Shown one piece after another: positions 8,239-15,489 of a stretch of DNA of 27,361 nucleotides. The DNA comes from CAYUNA01 sp047629355 (lineage in GTDB: Bacteria; Bacteroidota; Bacteroidia; Chitinophagales; Saprospiraceae): NCBI GenBank assembly GCA_047629355.1, contig JBLHWU010000067.1, forward strand, positions 1-27,361, given 5' to 3'. Under the pieces are notes generated by a model. It did no database searches, had not been told where the DNA came from, and saw nothing but the letters and a program-made list of their open reading frames with translations. How positions within the stretch are numbered: the first letter of the stretch is position 1; every line of letters starts with the position of its first letter. Position numbers and translations under genes: made by a program.

Positions 8239-10473
8239 ATGGAAACCATTACAGAGGAACAGAAAGAAAAAGACAGCAAACTTATCGTTGACGCTTATCG
8301 ACGGCTACTCAAATCCATTAAAACACCGATGGATGAAGCGGATAAAAAAAATATTCGTAGGGCTTATGATATGGCAGTCAAAGCACACTCTGAACAGCGA
8401 CGTAAATCGGGCGAACCGTATATTTTGCACCCGATTGAAGTCGCTCGGATTTGTGCCACTGAAATTGGGCTTGGCCCAACTGCTATCGTCTGCGCACTCT
8501 TGCACGATGTGGTCGAAGATACCGAGGTGACTTTGAAAGATATTGAAGGTATTTTTGGTAAAAAAATCGCGCTGATTGTTGATGGGTTGACTAAATTGGA
8601 CAACTCCTATAATGTGCATAGCCCACAGGCGGAAAATTTCCGAAAGGTGCTAAGTACGCTCATCGAAGATGTGCGGGTTGTGCTGATAAAAATGGCGGAC
8701 CGGCTTCACAATATGCGTACGCTCGGGTCGATGCCGCGCCACAAGCAATTGAAAATCGCCGCAGAGACCAGTTATATCTACGCGCCCCTCGCCCACCGTT
8801 TGGGTTTGTATGCTTTTAAAACGGAATTTCAGGATTTGGTGATGAAAATCAACGACCGAGAAATTTATTCGGAAGTTGCTAAAAAACTCAATGAAACCAA
8901 GCGTTCACGAGAAGATTATATTGCAAAATTTATCAAGCCAATTACGGATAAGCTCGATGAAAAAGGTTTTAAATATCGCTATACAGGACGACCGAAATCC
9001 ATTTATTCTATTTGGAAAAAGCTAAAAACTAAAGGCATTCCATTTGAAGAAATTTATGATTTATTTGCTGTTCGCATCATTGTGGACATCCCAAAAGAAG
9101 ACGAGAAAATGGCCTGTTGGGGCATTTATTCTATCGTGACGGATGAATATCGACCAATTCCAGAACGGTTAAAAGATTGGGTGGCTGCGCCGAAATCAAA
9201 TGGTTATGAAAGTTTGCATACCACTGTAATTGGCCCAAAAGGTCGTTATGTAGAAGTACAAATTCGGACAGAGCGAATGGATGAAATTGCGGAGCGTGGA
9301 TTTGCGGCGCACTGGAAATACAAGGGCGTTTCTAATCAAAAAGATGCCTTCGACAATTGGCTGGATGGCTTGCGCGAAATGTTGGAAAATCCGAACTCGG
9401 ATGCCATGGAATTCCTCAGTGATTTCAAAACCAATTTATTCCATGAAGAAGTGTATGTGACTACACCTGCAGGTGACATGAAAGCTTTACCGAAAGGGGC
9501 GACTGCTTTGGATTTTGCCTTTACGGTTCACACGGATGTGGGGTATCGGGCCAAGGCAATCAAGGTTAATAATCGCCTTGTTCCAATGGGGCATAAATTG
9601 GAAAGTGGCGACCAAGTTCAAGTCATTACCGATAAAAATCAGAAGCCGCATGAAGATTGGTTGAAGCTTGTGATTACGGGTCGAGCGAAGTCTAAAATTC
9701 GCTCATCGATGAAAGAAGAGCGGCGAAAAGTAGGCGAATTAGGCAAAGAAGCCTTACAACGAAAGTTTAAAAGTTTAAAAATTGAGTGGGAACAAGGTGT
9801 CGAAGCATTGGTCAAATATTACAAACTCCAATCGCACGTTGACCTGTTTTACGGCATCGCTTTAGACCAAGTGAATGTCAACGAAGTCCTTAAAAATTTT
9901 GAAATCAAAGACCACAAGCTCTTTGAAATCATCATTAAAAAAGAGGAAGAAGTAGACGTAGATGTAGATGTAGAAGAAACACCAAGTGTGTCGCGCGCGC
10001 GCAAGAAATTCTTAGGTAAGCCTAAATTGTTGGTTGGCGGCGAATCGGCAGACCAATATGACCATCAATTTGCGAACTGCTGCCATCCGGTGCAGGGCGA
10101 CGATGTGTTTGCTTATTTGACGGCAAGTGCGGGTTTGAAAATTCACCGAGCGAATTGTCCGAATGCGGCGAATTTACTGGCAAATTATGGCTATCGCGTG
10201 ATGAAAGCGGAGTGGATTGAAACGACCGATACTTCTTTTGTTACCAACTTGAAAATTACGGGTGTGGACGATGGTATTGGTGTAATTGAAAAAATTAGCC
10301 ATGTGCTTTCGACTGATTTAACCATGAACATTCGCTCGTTTTCTATCGCTGGCGAGGCGGGTTATTATGAAGGAAAAGTGAAGTTGCTGGTAGCGAATAA
10401 GGACAAACTGTCGATTGCAATGCGGACGTTGAAGAAGTTGAGTTTTGTTTCGACGGTGGAGCGGGAAGATTAG
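8239..10473 (+). CDS. rel: Bifunctional (p)ppGpp synthetase/hydrolase (Rel/SpoT type)
   Basis: This 744-residue RelA/SpoT homologue makes and degrades (p)ppGpp, the stringent-response alarmone, in the cytoplasm. The N-terminal HD hydrolase domain keeps its metal and catalytic residues (H64, H89-D90 in LLHDVVEDT, E93-D94, D154 in MADRLHNMRTLG). The synthetase domain follows (RPKSIYSIWKKL from 251, NGYESLHTT near 321, VEVQIRTERMDEIAERG from 338). The regulatory half has a TGS domain (about 404-465), a Cys-His zinc-finger-like segment (NCCHPVQGDD near 613) and a C-terminal ACT domain (about 670-744). An intact HD domain means hydrolysis is probably retained, as expected when a genome has one long Rel. 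A run of acidic VDVDVD residues near 574-582 forms a charged linker. ATG 8239 fits the family's length. It is transcribed alone, and no terminator is evident before the repeat region downstream. Confidence 0.95.
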   Translation: METITEEQKEKDSKLIVDAYRRLLKSIKTPMDEADKKNIRRAYDMAVKAHSEQRRKSGEPYILHPIEVARICATEIGLGPTAIVCALLHDVVEDTEVTLKDIEGIFGKKIALIVDGLTKLDNSYNVHSPQAENFRKVLSTLIEDVRVVLIKMADRLHNMRTLGSMPRHKQLKIAAETSYIYAPLAHRLGLYAFKTEFQDLVMKINDREIYSEVAKKLNETKRSREDYIAKFIKPITDKLDEKGFKYRYTGRPKSIYSIWKKLKTKGIPFEEIYDLFAVRIIVDIPKEDEKMACWGIYSIVTDEYRPIPERLKDWVAAPKSNGYESLHTTVIGPKGRYVEVQIRTERMDEIAERGFAAHWKYKGVSNQKDAFDNWLDGLREMLENPNSDAMEFLSDFKTNLFHEEVYVTTPAGDMKALPKGATALDFAFTVHTDVGYRAKAIKVNNRLVPMGHKLESGDQVQVITDKNQKPHEDWLKLVITGRAKSKIRSSMKEERRKVGELGKEALQRKFKSLKIEWEQGVEALVKYYKLQSHVDLFYGIALDQVNVNEVLKNFEIKDHKLFEIIIKKEEEVDVDVDVEETPSVSRARKKFLGKPKLLVGGESADQYDHQFANCCHPVQGDDVFAYLTASAGLKIHRANCPNAANLLANYGYRVMKAEWIETTDTSFVTNLKITGVDDGIGVIEKISHVLSTDLTMNIRSFSIAGEAGYYEGKVKLLVANKDKLSIAMRTLKKLSFVSTVERED

Positions 10474-10623
10474 GGATTTGAAAATATAGAAAATATAGCT
10501 CAGCACTCTAACGTAAATAATAGGAAAATAATACGCATTTTGACAAATTCCGTGATTTTATAAAGGTATCCGATACGGGCTATCGCTGTTGGATATTTTT
10601 CATAGGACTTTTCAAATAGCCAT

Positions 10624-10801
10624 AATCCTGAAAGGATTGAATGTGAATAACCACGGATGAAATCCGTGATACTGAAGCTAAGATAACGTAACTCTGAAGG
10701 AGTTGAATGTCAATTATATCGAATCCCTTTAGGATTTTTACGTTTCATCAAATGCCCCCGAATTGCATTCGGGGTTATTCATATTCATCCACTTCGTGGA
10801 T
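10624..10801. repeat. Six-hairpin palindromic array, copy 1
   Basis: Six hairpins follow one another. AATCCT-GAA-AGGATT lies at 10624-10638, CACGGAT-GAA-ATCCGTG at 10652-10668, AACTC..GAGTT at 10690-10704, AATCC..GGATT at 10722-10736, CCCCGAAT-TGC-ATTCGGGG at 10756-10774, and ATCCAC-TTC-GTGGAT at 10787-10801. Loops read GAA in the left half and mostly the complement in the right half, and GAATAACC on the left mirrors GGTTATTC on the right, so the whole array is itself roughly palindromic. Copy 2 at 17803-17983 has the same order of parts. The style recalls REP-like elements of Bacteroidota. Confidence 0.85.
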
Positions 10802-10828
10802 AAGTAATCAGGGTAAAACCTTTAACTT

Positions 10829-10980
10829 TTGGTTCTTTGACCAATGCCGTGAAATCTAAATTTGTTAGCAAGGGTTACTTTTTCAGTACCCGCTACTTTA
10901 TTTGCTAAAAGTAAAGGATACTGAAAGAATACCCGCTACTACAGGCTTTGCAATCACGAGATTTGTCAAAAAACCAAACA
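10829..10980. repeat. Inverted-repeat element abutting the aldo/keto reductase start
   Basis: The left end, TTTGGTTCTTTGACCAATGC then CGTG (from 10830), pairs with the right end CACGAGATTTGTCAAAAAAC then CAAA (10956-10979), about 20 of 24 positions. Inside, TTAGCAA (10865-10871) faces TTTGCTAA (10901-10908), and an 11-base direct repeat TACCCGCTACT occurs at 10887-10897 and 10930-10940. The same end sequence recurs as TTTTGACAAATTCCGTGA at 10538-10555 and at both ends of the 22145-22358 element, so this is a mobile, MITE-like family. With the six-hairpin array it fills most of the 516-base gap after rel. I see nothing else in 10474-10537. Confidence 0.65.
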
Positions 10981-10989
10981 ATTTTCATT

Positions 10990-11952
10990 TTGACAAAAAA
11001 ACTACCCTTAATTGGATTGGGAACGGCGGCTATTGGTCGCCCTCAATATATTAATATCCGTCAAGACACAACGGATACTCAATTCTCTTTAGAACGATTC
11101 CGGCAGAAAGGTCTAGAGATGCTTGATGCTGCTTACGCGCAAGGTATTCGATATTTTGACACTGCACCAGGTTATGGAATGGCGGAACAGTTGCTATTGG
11201 ATTGGATTGCTCATAAAGACGATAATAGCATCGAAATTGCTACAAAATGGGGCTACACCTACGTGGCAAATTTTGACCCTAATGCAACTCAACATGAAAT
11301 AAAAGAGCACTCCTTAGCCAAACTAGACGAGCAATGGGAGCAGTCAAAGAATTTCTTGCCGCGACTTTTTACCTATCAAATTCACTCTGCTACTTTTGAA
11401 ACGGGTGTTTTGAATAAGGAAAGGATTCTTAATCGTTTAGCTGAATTGAAAAGTGAACGGGGCATCCTCCTGGGAATTACAACTACGGGAGCGAATCAAG
11501 TGGAGGTCCTAAAAAAGGCAGCAGAAGTTGAAGTCGAAGGACAATCATTGTTTGATACCTTTCAAGTCACGTATAATATTTTTGACCAAAGCCTTGCGCC
11601 AATTTCAAAAGAACTTTCTGCCCAAAATAAAAAGTTAGTCATCAAGGAAGCCTTGGCAAATGGTCGCGTATTCCCCAATACACAATACACTCATTATACT
11701 GCTGCTTATGATGTACTTGATAGATTAGCGAAGAAATATGATGTAGGTATTGATGCGATTGCGCTTCGTTTTTGTGCAGATAGTATACCCGTATTTAAAG
11801 TTTTAAGTGGTGCTGCCAATCATCAACATTTATTCGATAATCTAAAAGTCAATCACTTTGAACTGGAGGAAGAGGATGTAGCTATTTTGAAAAAATTAGC
11901 GATTAAACCAACGCAATATTGGACAGAGAGGAAATTGCTTGGTTGGAACTAA
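10990..11952 (+). CDS. Aldo/keto reductase
   Basis: This is an NAD(P)H-dependent oxidoreductase of the aldo/keto reductase superfamily (TIM barrel) of about 320 residues. The expected N-terminal strand KLPLIGLGTAAIG is present. The catalytic tetrad is visible: D57 and Y62 in YFDTAPGYG, K86 in ATKWGY and H132 in YQIHSA (numbered from TTG 10990). The substrate cannot be told. The start is unusual: the frame is open back to a TAA at 10912, but there is no ATG before the first barrel strand, only TTG at 10948, 10963 and 10990. I prefer TTG 10990 because it directly precedes KKLPLIGLG and lies just outside the inverted-repeat element. Starting at 10948 would put the repeat's end inside the protein. 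The element may have replaced the original ATG and promoter, so expression is uncertain. Confidence 0.85.
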   Translation: MTKKLPLIGLGTAAIGRPQYINIRQDTTDTQFSLERFRQKGLEMLDAAYAQGIRYFDTAPGYGMAEQLLLDWIAHKDDNSIEIATKWGYTYVANFDPNATQHEIKEHSLAKLDEQWEQSKNFLPRLFTYQIHSATFETGVLNKERILNRLAELKSERGILLGITTTGANQVEVLKKAAEVEVEGQSLFDTFQVTYNIFDQSLAPISKELSAQNKKLVIKEALANGRVFPNTQYTHYTAAYDVLDRLAKKYDVGIDAIALRFCADSIPVFKVLSGAANHQHLFDNLKVNHFELEEEDVAILKKLAIKPTQYWTERKLLGWN

Positions 11953-11965
11953 TGCAACAACCCTT

Positions 11966-12142
11966 AAATAACTACCTGCTTAATTTGATATTTGAGAAGC
12001 TAGAAAATTCTAAGATTTTCTAGCTTCAAAAAACCGTGCGCCTCGCCTGCGGCGAGGCGGGTGGGTTATTGAGGGTTGAAAACGGTTTTATAAAACCGTT
12101 TTCAACCCTCAAACTCCCTTTGTTTTAGATAGGTAGTTATTT
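11966..12142. repeat. Structured repeat A with 12-bp perfect ends
   Basis: AAATAACTACCT (11966-11977) and AGGTAGTTATTT (12131-12142) are perfect inverted ends. Inside are three hairpins: a 13-bp stem (GAAGCTAGAAAAT with its complement, 11996-12027), a GC-rich 9-bp stem CGCCTCGCC-TGC-GGCGAGGCG (12039-12059), and a 44-bp perfect palindrome (12069-12112). The core 11985-12124 is homologous to the reverse complement of 22186-22326. The element fills the gap between the reductase and the next small gene and may also serve as the reductase's terminator. Confidence 0.85.
12069..12112. repeat. 44-bp perfect palindrome
   Basis: Two 22-base arms meet with no spacer at 12090/12091. The left arm begins TTGAGGGTTGAAAACGG and the right arm ends CCGTTTTCAACCCTCAA. 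It is the third hairpin of structured repeat A and could extrude as a cruciform. Confidence 0.95.
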
Positions 12143-12171
12143 CTGATTCATTACACTAATGCCTTAAAAAA

Positions 12172-12444
12172 ATGAATACAGAACATCAAAAATTCAATCT
12201 CCCCGTGATTACTGCTGAAGTCTATAAACTGAAACCTAAACGCTACCAATTGAGAAAGGGAAATATGGACGGTGCGCCACCATGTCCTTTTGGTCATCAA
12301 TTTAAATGGATTGGCTATGACATTGAATTAATGCGCTATGTTCGGGTAACAACCTCTGTTTTTAAAAAGCTGATTGGCTTGATGGATAAAAAAGAAGTTG
12401 CGGAGCATGAGTTGTTTTTTAAGGCGTATAAGAAGGTTTTGTAG
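12172..12444 (+). CDS. Small conserved-looking protein, function unknown
   Basis: This 90-residue, basic protein has no signal peptide or membrane segment. Recognisable blocks are KLKPKRYQLRKGNMDGAPPC, then CPFGHQFKWIGYD and a C-terminal Lys-rich helix (SVFKKLIGLMDKKEVAEHEL). The PCPFG segment has only one Cys, so it is not a full zinc knuckle. The wording recalls short hypothetical proteins in Saprospiria, but I cannot name a family. ATG 12172 follows structured repeat A by 30 bases, so its promoter is either inside the repeat or upstream of the reductase. Confidence 0.6.
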   Translation: MNTEHQKFNLPVITAEVYKLKPKRYQLRKGNMDGAPPCPFGHQFKWIGYDIELMRYVRVTTSVFKKLIGLMDKKEVAEHELFFKAYKKVL

Positions 12445-12477
12445 TTTGTTGGGGATAAGGATTTTAGGAAATAATAG

Positions 12478-12651
12478 CCTGAAGAGATTGATAGGATAAT
12501 TGACAATGGCTTTTTTACTAAGCCAAACACCTTGAAAAAGATTCTTTTATTCCTTTACAAGGACTATAGACGTAATATGGTGAGAATAGACATTAAAGGA
12601 GCTATTGAACCTTTATCTATTGACTCGCTTCAATCCTTTATTTCACACTAA
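12478..12651 (+). pseudogene. Unrecognised open fragment, possibly a gene remnant
   Basis: After the stop of the 90-residue gene, the same frame reads through TAA TAG and then stays open for 57 codons to a TAA at 12649. The peptide has protein-like composition (EEIDRIIDNGFFTKPNTLKK, then ILLFLYKDYRRNMVRIDIKG) but no ATG near its beginning. It may be the end of a gene whose start was lost. I do not recognise the family. The remainder of 12445-12762 holds nothing else that I can support. Confidence 0.3.
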
Positions 12652-12762
12652 AAATTGAGTAAAATAACTAATGTCGGAAGTCTTCAGACATCTATTTTAA
12701 TGTCTCCAAACGCGATTGCTCAATGCAAAATTATAACTCTAAAATTTTTGAAGTCAACTAAC

Positions 12763-13197
12763 CTACCTTGTCGTAAATTTTGGCGGATGAATCCCCAATT
12801 GAACAAAAGCATTTCTTTGATTTATCAGTCGATAGCGATTTAAGTGAAGTGAATTAACCGTTGCTCTTCCTGTAGAAGTTATGCCAATAATAATTGTAGC
12901 AGTTTCATTCCACTCAAAATAGTCTGTCCAGTTGTCTGTCCTTGGATTATAAAAAGCTGCTAAAATACCTGAATTTGGGTCAGTTCAGAAAATATGATTG
13001 TATCTATGAAGATTACAACCCTGACAAGTCAAAATGAGATTTTCAGCTACACTTAATCCTGACTTGCTAATTAGTATGATGTGTTCAACATTGAAAGGAG
13101 AAGAATAATCATCAGAACTAAGGCAATATTCACAAAGAAGATTGGCTCGTTCATATATCAAGTCTTTCAACTCTTTTGGAATGTAAATGCGACTCAT
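12763..13197 (-). pseudogene. HNH endonuclease, interrupted by an in-frame TGA
   Basis: Reading the minus strand from ATG 13197, the first 70 codons carry an HNH fold of the kind MSRxYIPxxL..R..CEYC. Visible residues are C22/C25, E38-H39, N53, C58/C61 and H64. A TGA at 12985-12987 then interrupts the frame. The same frame continues for 73 more codons (TDPNSGILAAFYNPRTDNW, DYFEW, then IIIGITSTGRATVNSLHLNR and GIHPP) to a TAG at 12763-12765. These are the conserved blocks of the normal C-terminal half of this family (LFNPR..W..HF, GxTxxGRATV..L.LNR, G.HPP). Total length is 145 codons with one stop, so this is a full-length gene with a single nonsense codon. The 70-residue product would still include the zinc/HNH core. 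The start overlaps the upstream gene by four bases (ATGA), indicating translational coupling. Confidence 0.85.
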
Positions 13198-13590
13198 TTA
13201 TTTCGATTGAAAGGGTTCAGTTCTTTCATCACTCGTTCAATCGACATTTTCTTCAACTCCGCATATTCCTGCAAAGCAATTATTTTATTCGTATCAAATT
13301 CCTCTATTTTCTCCATATAAGCAGTCATTTCTACTAATTCCTCTGGACTAATTGTTCCATTTTCCATTTGATTACTCAAATATTCGTAACGTTTCAAAAA
13401 AGCAGGAGTAGCTTGATTAAGGATAATTTTCAACAATTTAGCTTCTCTATCCTCAGGCGTATCACTTCTTTCGCTGAATCAACTGCGTAATCTTATCCGC
13501 AATACTTTTCGACTCCTCCGCACTCAATAATTCAAAATTATTGATGAGTTCGTTTAATGAAAATGGTACTGTTAAATGGATTGGTTTCAT
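13194..13590 (-). pseudogene. Partner gene of the HNH endonuclease, frameshifted
   Basis: Two reading frames together make one protein. ATG 13590 opens a 42-codon frame (MKPIHLTVPFSLNELINNF..LSAEESKSIADKITQLIQRKK) that stops at TGA 13462-13464. The frame one base further on then continues SDTPEDREAKLLKIILNQAT and later GTISPEELVEMTAYMEKIEE to a TGA at 13194-13196. It has no ATG of its own, only TTG near 13436. Together they match the layout of small proteins encoded directly upstream of this HNH family in cyanobacteria and Bacteroidota, as I remember them (beta-strand start, 'LS.eel..i...I', then 'LL.kIn...P...RY..L..k...tLtpeEy.EL..lt'). A +1 shift at AAG-TGA would join them. Function is unknown, and no antitoxin or immunity role has been shown. 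Confidence 0.7.
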
Positions 13591-13604
13591 ACTTATAATT
13601 TTTA

Positions 13605-13612
13605 CAAAAATA
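13605..13612 (-). promoter_or_regulatory. Possible -7 element (TATTTTTG) for the HNH module
   Basis: On the minus strand TATTTTTG matches TAnnTTTG, 14 bases before ATG 13590. No clear -33 TTTG is present. Its position supports 13590 as the true start of the module. Confidence 0.35.
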
Positions 13613-13776
13613 AGGGAATTTGAGGAAAAGTAAAAATTAGTTGATATCCTAAATTTTTAACTGTCTTATGACGCTATTGAAAAATCTTAAACTATATCTC
13701 TAATTAACTCACTAAAGATGCCTAATTCTATCAACGTCTAACTTCCAGAATATAAGTGTGAACACCAAAAACCAAA

Positions 13777-15063
13777 TCAATCTATCTCCACCCCCAACCA
13801 CATCTCCAAAGCCTCTTCAAACTCCGCTTTCTCCTCCTCCGTCATATGCGCAATCCGTGCCTTCGCATGATCTTTCCCTTCCAAAACAAACCACTTCGAA
13901 TTCACTTTATCCGATTTTTCCACACCCGTTGCCGACCAAGTATCAATACCGCCGTTGATGTAAAGAAAATTATTGCCTTCCGTTTTTAGCCATTTCGCGA
14001 CTTTATTGGTTAAAGTGCCGTCGAATTTTACCTCCATTTTATTGGGTGTAAAGGATGCATACGGGTTGCTATCCGTTGGCAATGCTTTCAATAAACCTTT
14101 AAATTCGGCGGTTTCATAGCCATAATAACCCATTTGTGTAGATGATTGATAATAATGCGATGCAAAAGCTTCCATGTCTGCATCTGCATAAAAAGAAATG
14201 CCAACAACATCCATGAAATTTTGTAAAACAACCTCTAAATCTGCATCCGCTGCTGGTATTTTAGAACAATCGTGTCCCCATTGCCAAAAGGAAAATGGAT
14301 ACTCTAAAACAGCATACTCAAAAGCTTCTTCGAGCGTCAAATAGGTGAATTTATGTTTCGCGCCCTTCGCATACCATTTTAATAATGGCAACACTTTTTC
14401 GCGTTCTTGCAACAACCGAACTTGGATTTCTTTGATGTCCTCCCGGCACTCGGCAGTCCCTACTTTATCCAAAAATTCGTAAATGCGTTTTTCTTCATAT
14501 TCATAATTTACAGGCGCAACATACGGCACGGAAACATCCACATCATTTGGATAAAAATAACGATAAAATATGGTCGTCGTCCCGCCTTTACTGATACCCG
14601 TAGAGACCCATTTTTCTTGGTATAATTTTTTAAACAACTGGTTGATATGATGTAAATCTTCTGCCATTTGCTCGAATGTCAAATATTGATAATCCAAGGT
14701 GTCAGGGACCGATGTTCCGAAATATCGGTGTTCAATGTCCAGTTGATTGGCATCGAGCATAGACGTCAATTCGTACATGCGATTGCGCGGGCGTGCATAG
14801 CCTTCGGTCGCCATCACCATCGGGCGATTAAAGCCTCGGTGCGAAAGAAATGCCCGTTGATAAATGTAGCCTTTTGAGTGGTCTTTGTGGTCAAGTGGTT
14901 GCTTGATGTGCAACTCATAAGCGGCTTCAAAACCTTCGGGCGTTTCCAGTTTTTTAAACACGACACCGGGAAGGTCGAAGAGCATTTTTTCTAAAGCCGA
15001 TTGAGCGGAAATTATTGTGGTTAAGAAGGTAAATGCAAGGAATAGAATGGTATATTTTTTCAT
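13777..15063 (-). CDS. Secreted serine peptidase, S37-like (tripeptidyl aminopeptidase type)
   Basis: This 428-residue protein carries a signal peptide (MKKYTILFLAFTFLTTIISA). It has an alpha/beta-hydrolase fold with a GISKGG nucleophile elbow (S158), D374 in NGGIDTWSATG and H399 in EGKDHAKAR. The pattern YIYQRAFLSHRGFNRPMVMA, followed by EGY and HRYFG, is typical of the PS-10/S37 tripeptidyl-aminopeptidase group and its Bacteroidota relatives. It likely removes short peptides from the N-termini of extracellular polypeptides, in the periplasm or outside the cell. No T9SS sorting domain is seen at the C-terminus. It is monocistronic, with the 15088-15225 repeat element just upstream of its start. 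S28-like peptidase would be the alternative label. Confidence 0.8.
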   Translation of the reverse strand: MKKYTILFLAFTFLTTIISAQSALEKMLFDLPGVVFKKLETPEGFEAAYELHIKQPLDHKDHSKGYIYQRAFLSHRGFNRPMVMATEGYARPRNRMYELTSMLDANQLDIEHRYFGTSVPDTLDYQYLTFEQMAEDLHHINQLFKKLYQEKWVSTGISKGGTTTIFYRYFYPNDVDVSVPYVAPVNYEYEEKRIYEFLDKVGTAECREDIKEIQVRLLQEREKVLPLLKWYAKGAKHKFTYLTLEEAFEYAVLEYPFSFWQWGHDCSKIPAADADLEVVLQNFMDVVGISFYADADMEAFASHYYQSSTQMGYYGYETAEFKGLLKALPTDSNPYASFTPNKMEVKFDGTLTNKVAKWLKTEGNNFLYINGGIDTWSATGVEKSDKVNSKWFVLEGKDHAKARIAHMTEEEKAEFEEALEMWLGVEID

Positions 15064-15087
15064 TATTTTTAGTTTTAAAACCTAATT

Positions 15088-15225
15088 TAAGAACCCCAAA
15101 CCCCTAAAGGGAAGCGATTCGTTCATTAATGTTGAACTTTGAAATGAATGGAATTGTATTTCCAGTTTTTTATGGAAATATTGTTTTTACTCAGATTGCT
15201 CCCCCTTAGAGGGAAGGGGTTCTTA
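15088..15225. repeat. Short inverted-repeat element (MITE-like)
   Basis: TAAGAACCCC (15088-15097) mirrors GGGGTTCTTA (15216-15225). Beyond these 10 bases the ends stay related for about 30 positions (CCCTAAAGGGAAGCGATT against ATTGCTCCCCCTTAGAGGG). It is non-coding, 138 bp long, and lies 25 bases upstream of the S37 peptidase start, so it may contribute to or disturb that promoter. Confidence 0.7.
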
Positions 15226-15339
15226 TTTGCAAAAGCCGAAATTAAAAAAAAAATACTCGAAATTCGTCAAACTCACCGTTCTCGCCCACTTTTTGCATTA
15301 AAATGGTTAGCATTGTGTTAAACTGATTTTTAGACAATC

Positions 15340-15347
15340 TAAATTTG
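15340..15347 (+). promoter_or_regulatory. Possible -7 element (TAAATTTG) for the 15490 gene
   Basis: TAAATTTG matches TAnnTTTG. A TTGTG at 15313-15317 is a little too far upstream for an ideal -33. If used, the leader would be about 140 bases and would contain the long palindrome at 15365-15441. Confidence 0.35.
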
Positions 15348-15364
15348 CCTAATTTCGTTGTTGT

Positions 15365-15467
15365 TTTGTCATTCCGACCGAGGTGGAGGAATCTGGATGC
15401 AACAGTACGCCAGATTCCTCCACTTCGGTCGGAATGACAAATGAAACTGTCGGAATGACAAATGAAA
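15365..15467. repeat. 32-bp-arm palindrome plus 19-bp direct repeat
   Basis: The arm 15365-15396 (TTTGTCATTCCGACCGAGGT then GGAGGAATCTGG) is complementary to 15410-15441 with one G-T exception, across a 13-base loop. The right end, GTCGGAATGACAAATGAAA at 15428-15446, is repeated exactly at 15449-15467. GTCATTCCGACCGAAGTGGA-type palindromes are common between genes in Bacteroidota. With the 15088-15225 element this accounts for most of the 426-base gap 15064-15489. Confidence 0.9.
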
Positions 15468-15489
15468 TGACAATTTTAAATATTATTTT

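Noticed and set aside
10624..10801. CRISPR array
   Set aside because: The repeated units are different hairpins without a constant repeat or spacers of uniform length, and no cas genes are in the window.
12655..12843. 62-residue plus-strand frame starting with TTG
   Set aside because: It overlaps, in antisense, the conserved C-terminal half of the HNH endonuclease (12763 onward) and has no recognisable features.
13758..13958. 66-residue plus-strand frame rich in Pro and Ser
   Set aside because: It is the antisense of the C-terminal end of the S37-type peptidase, and its composition reflects that gene's reverse strand.
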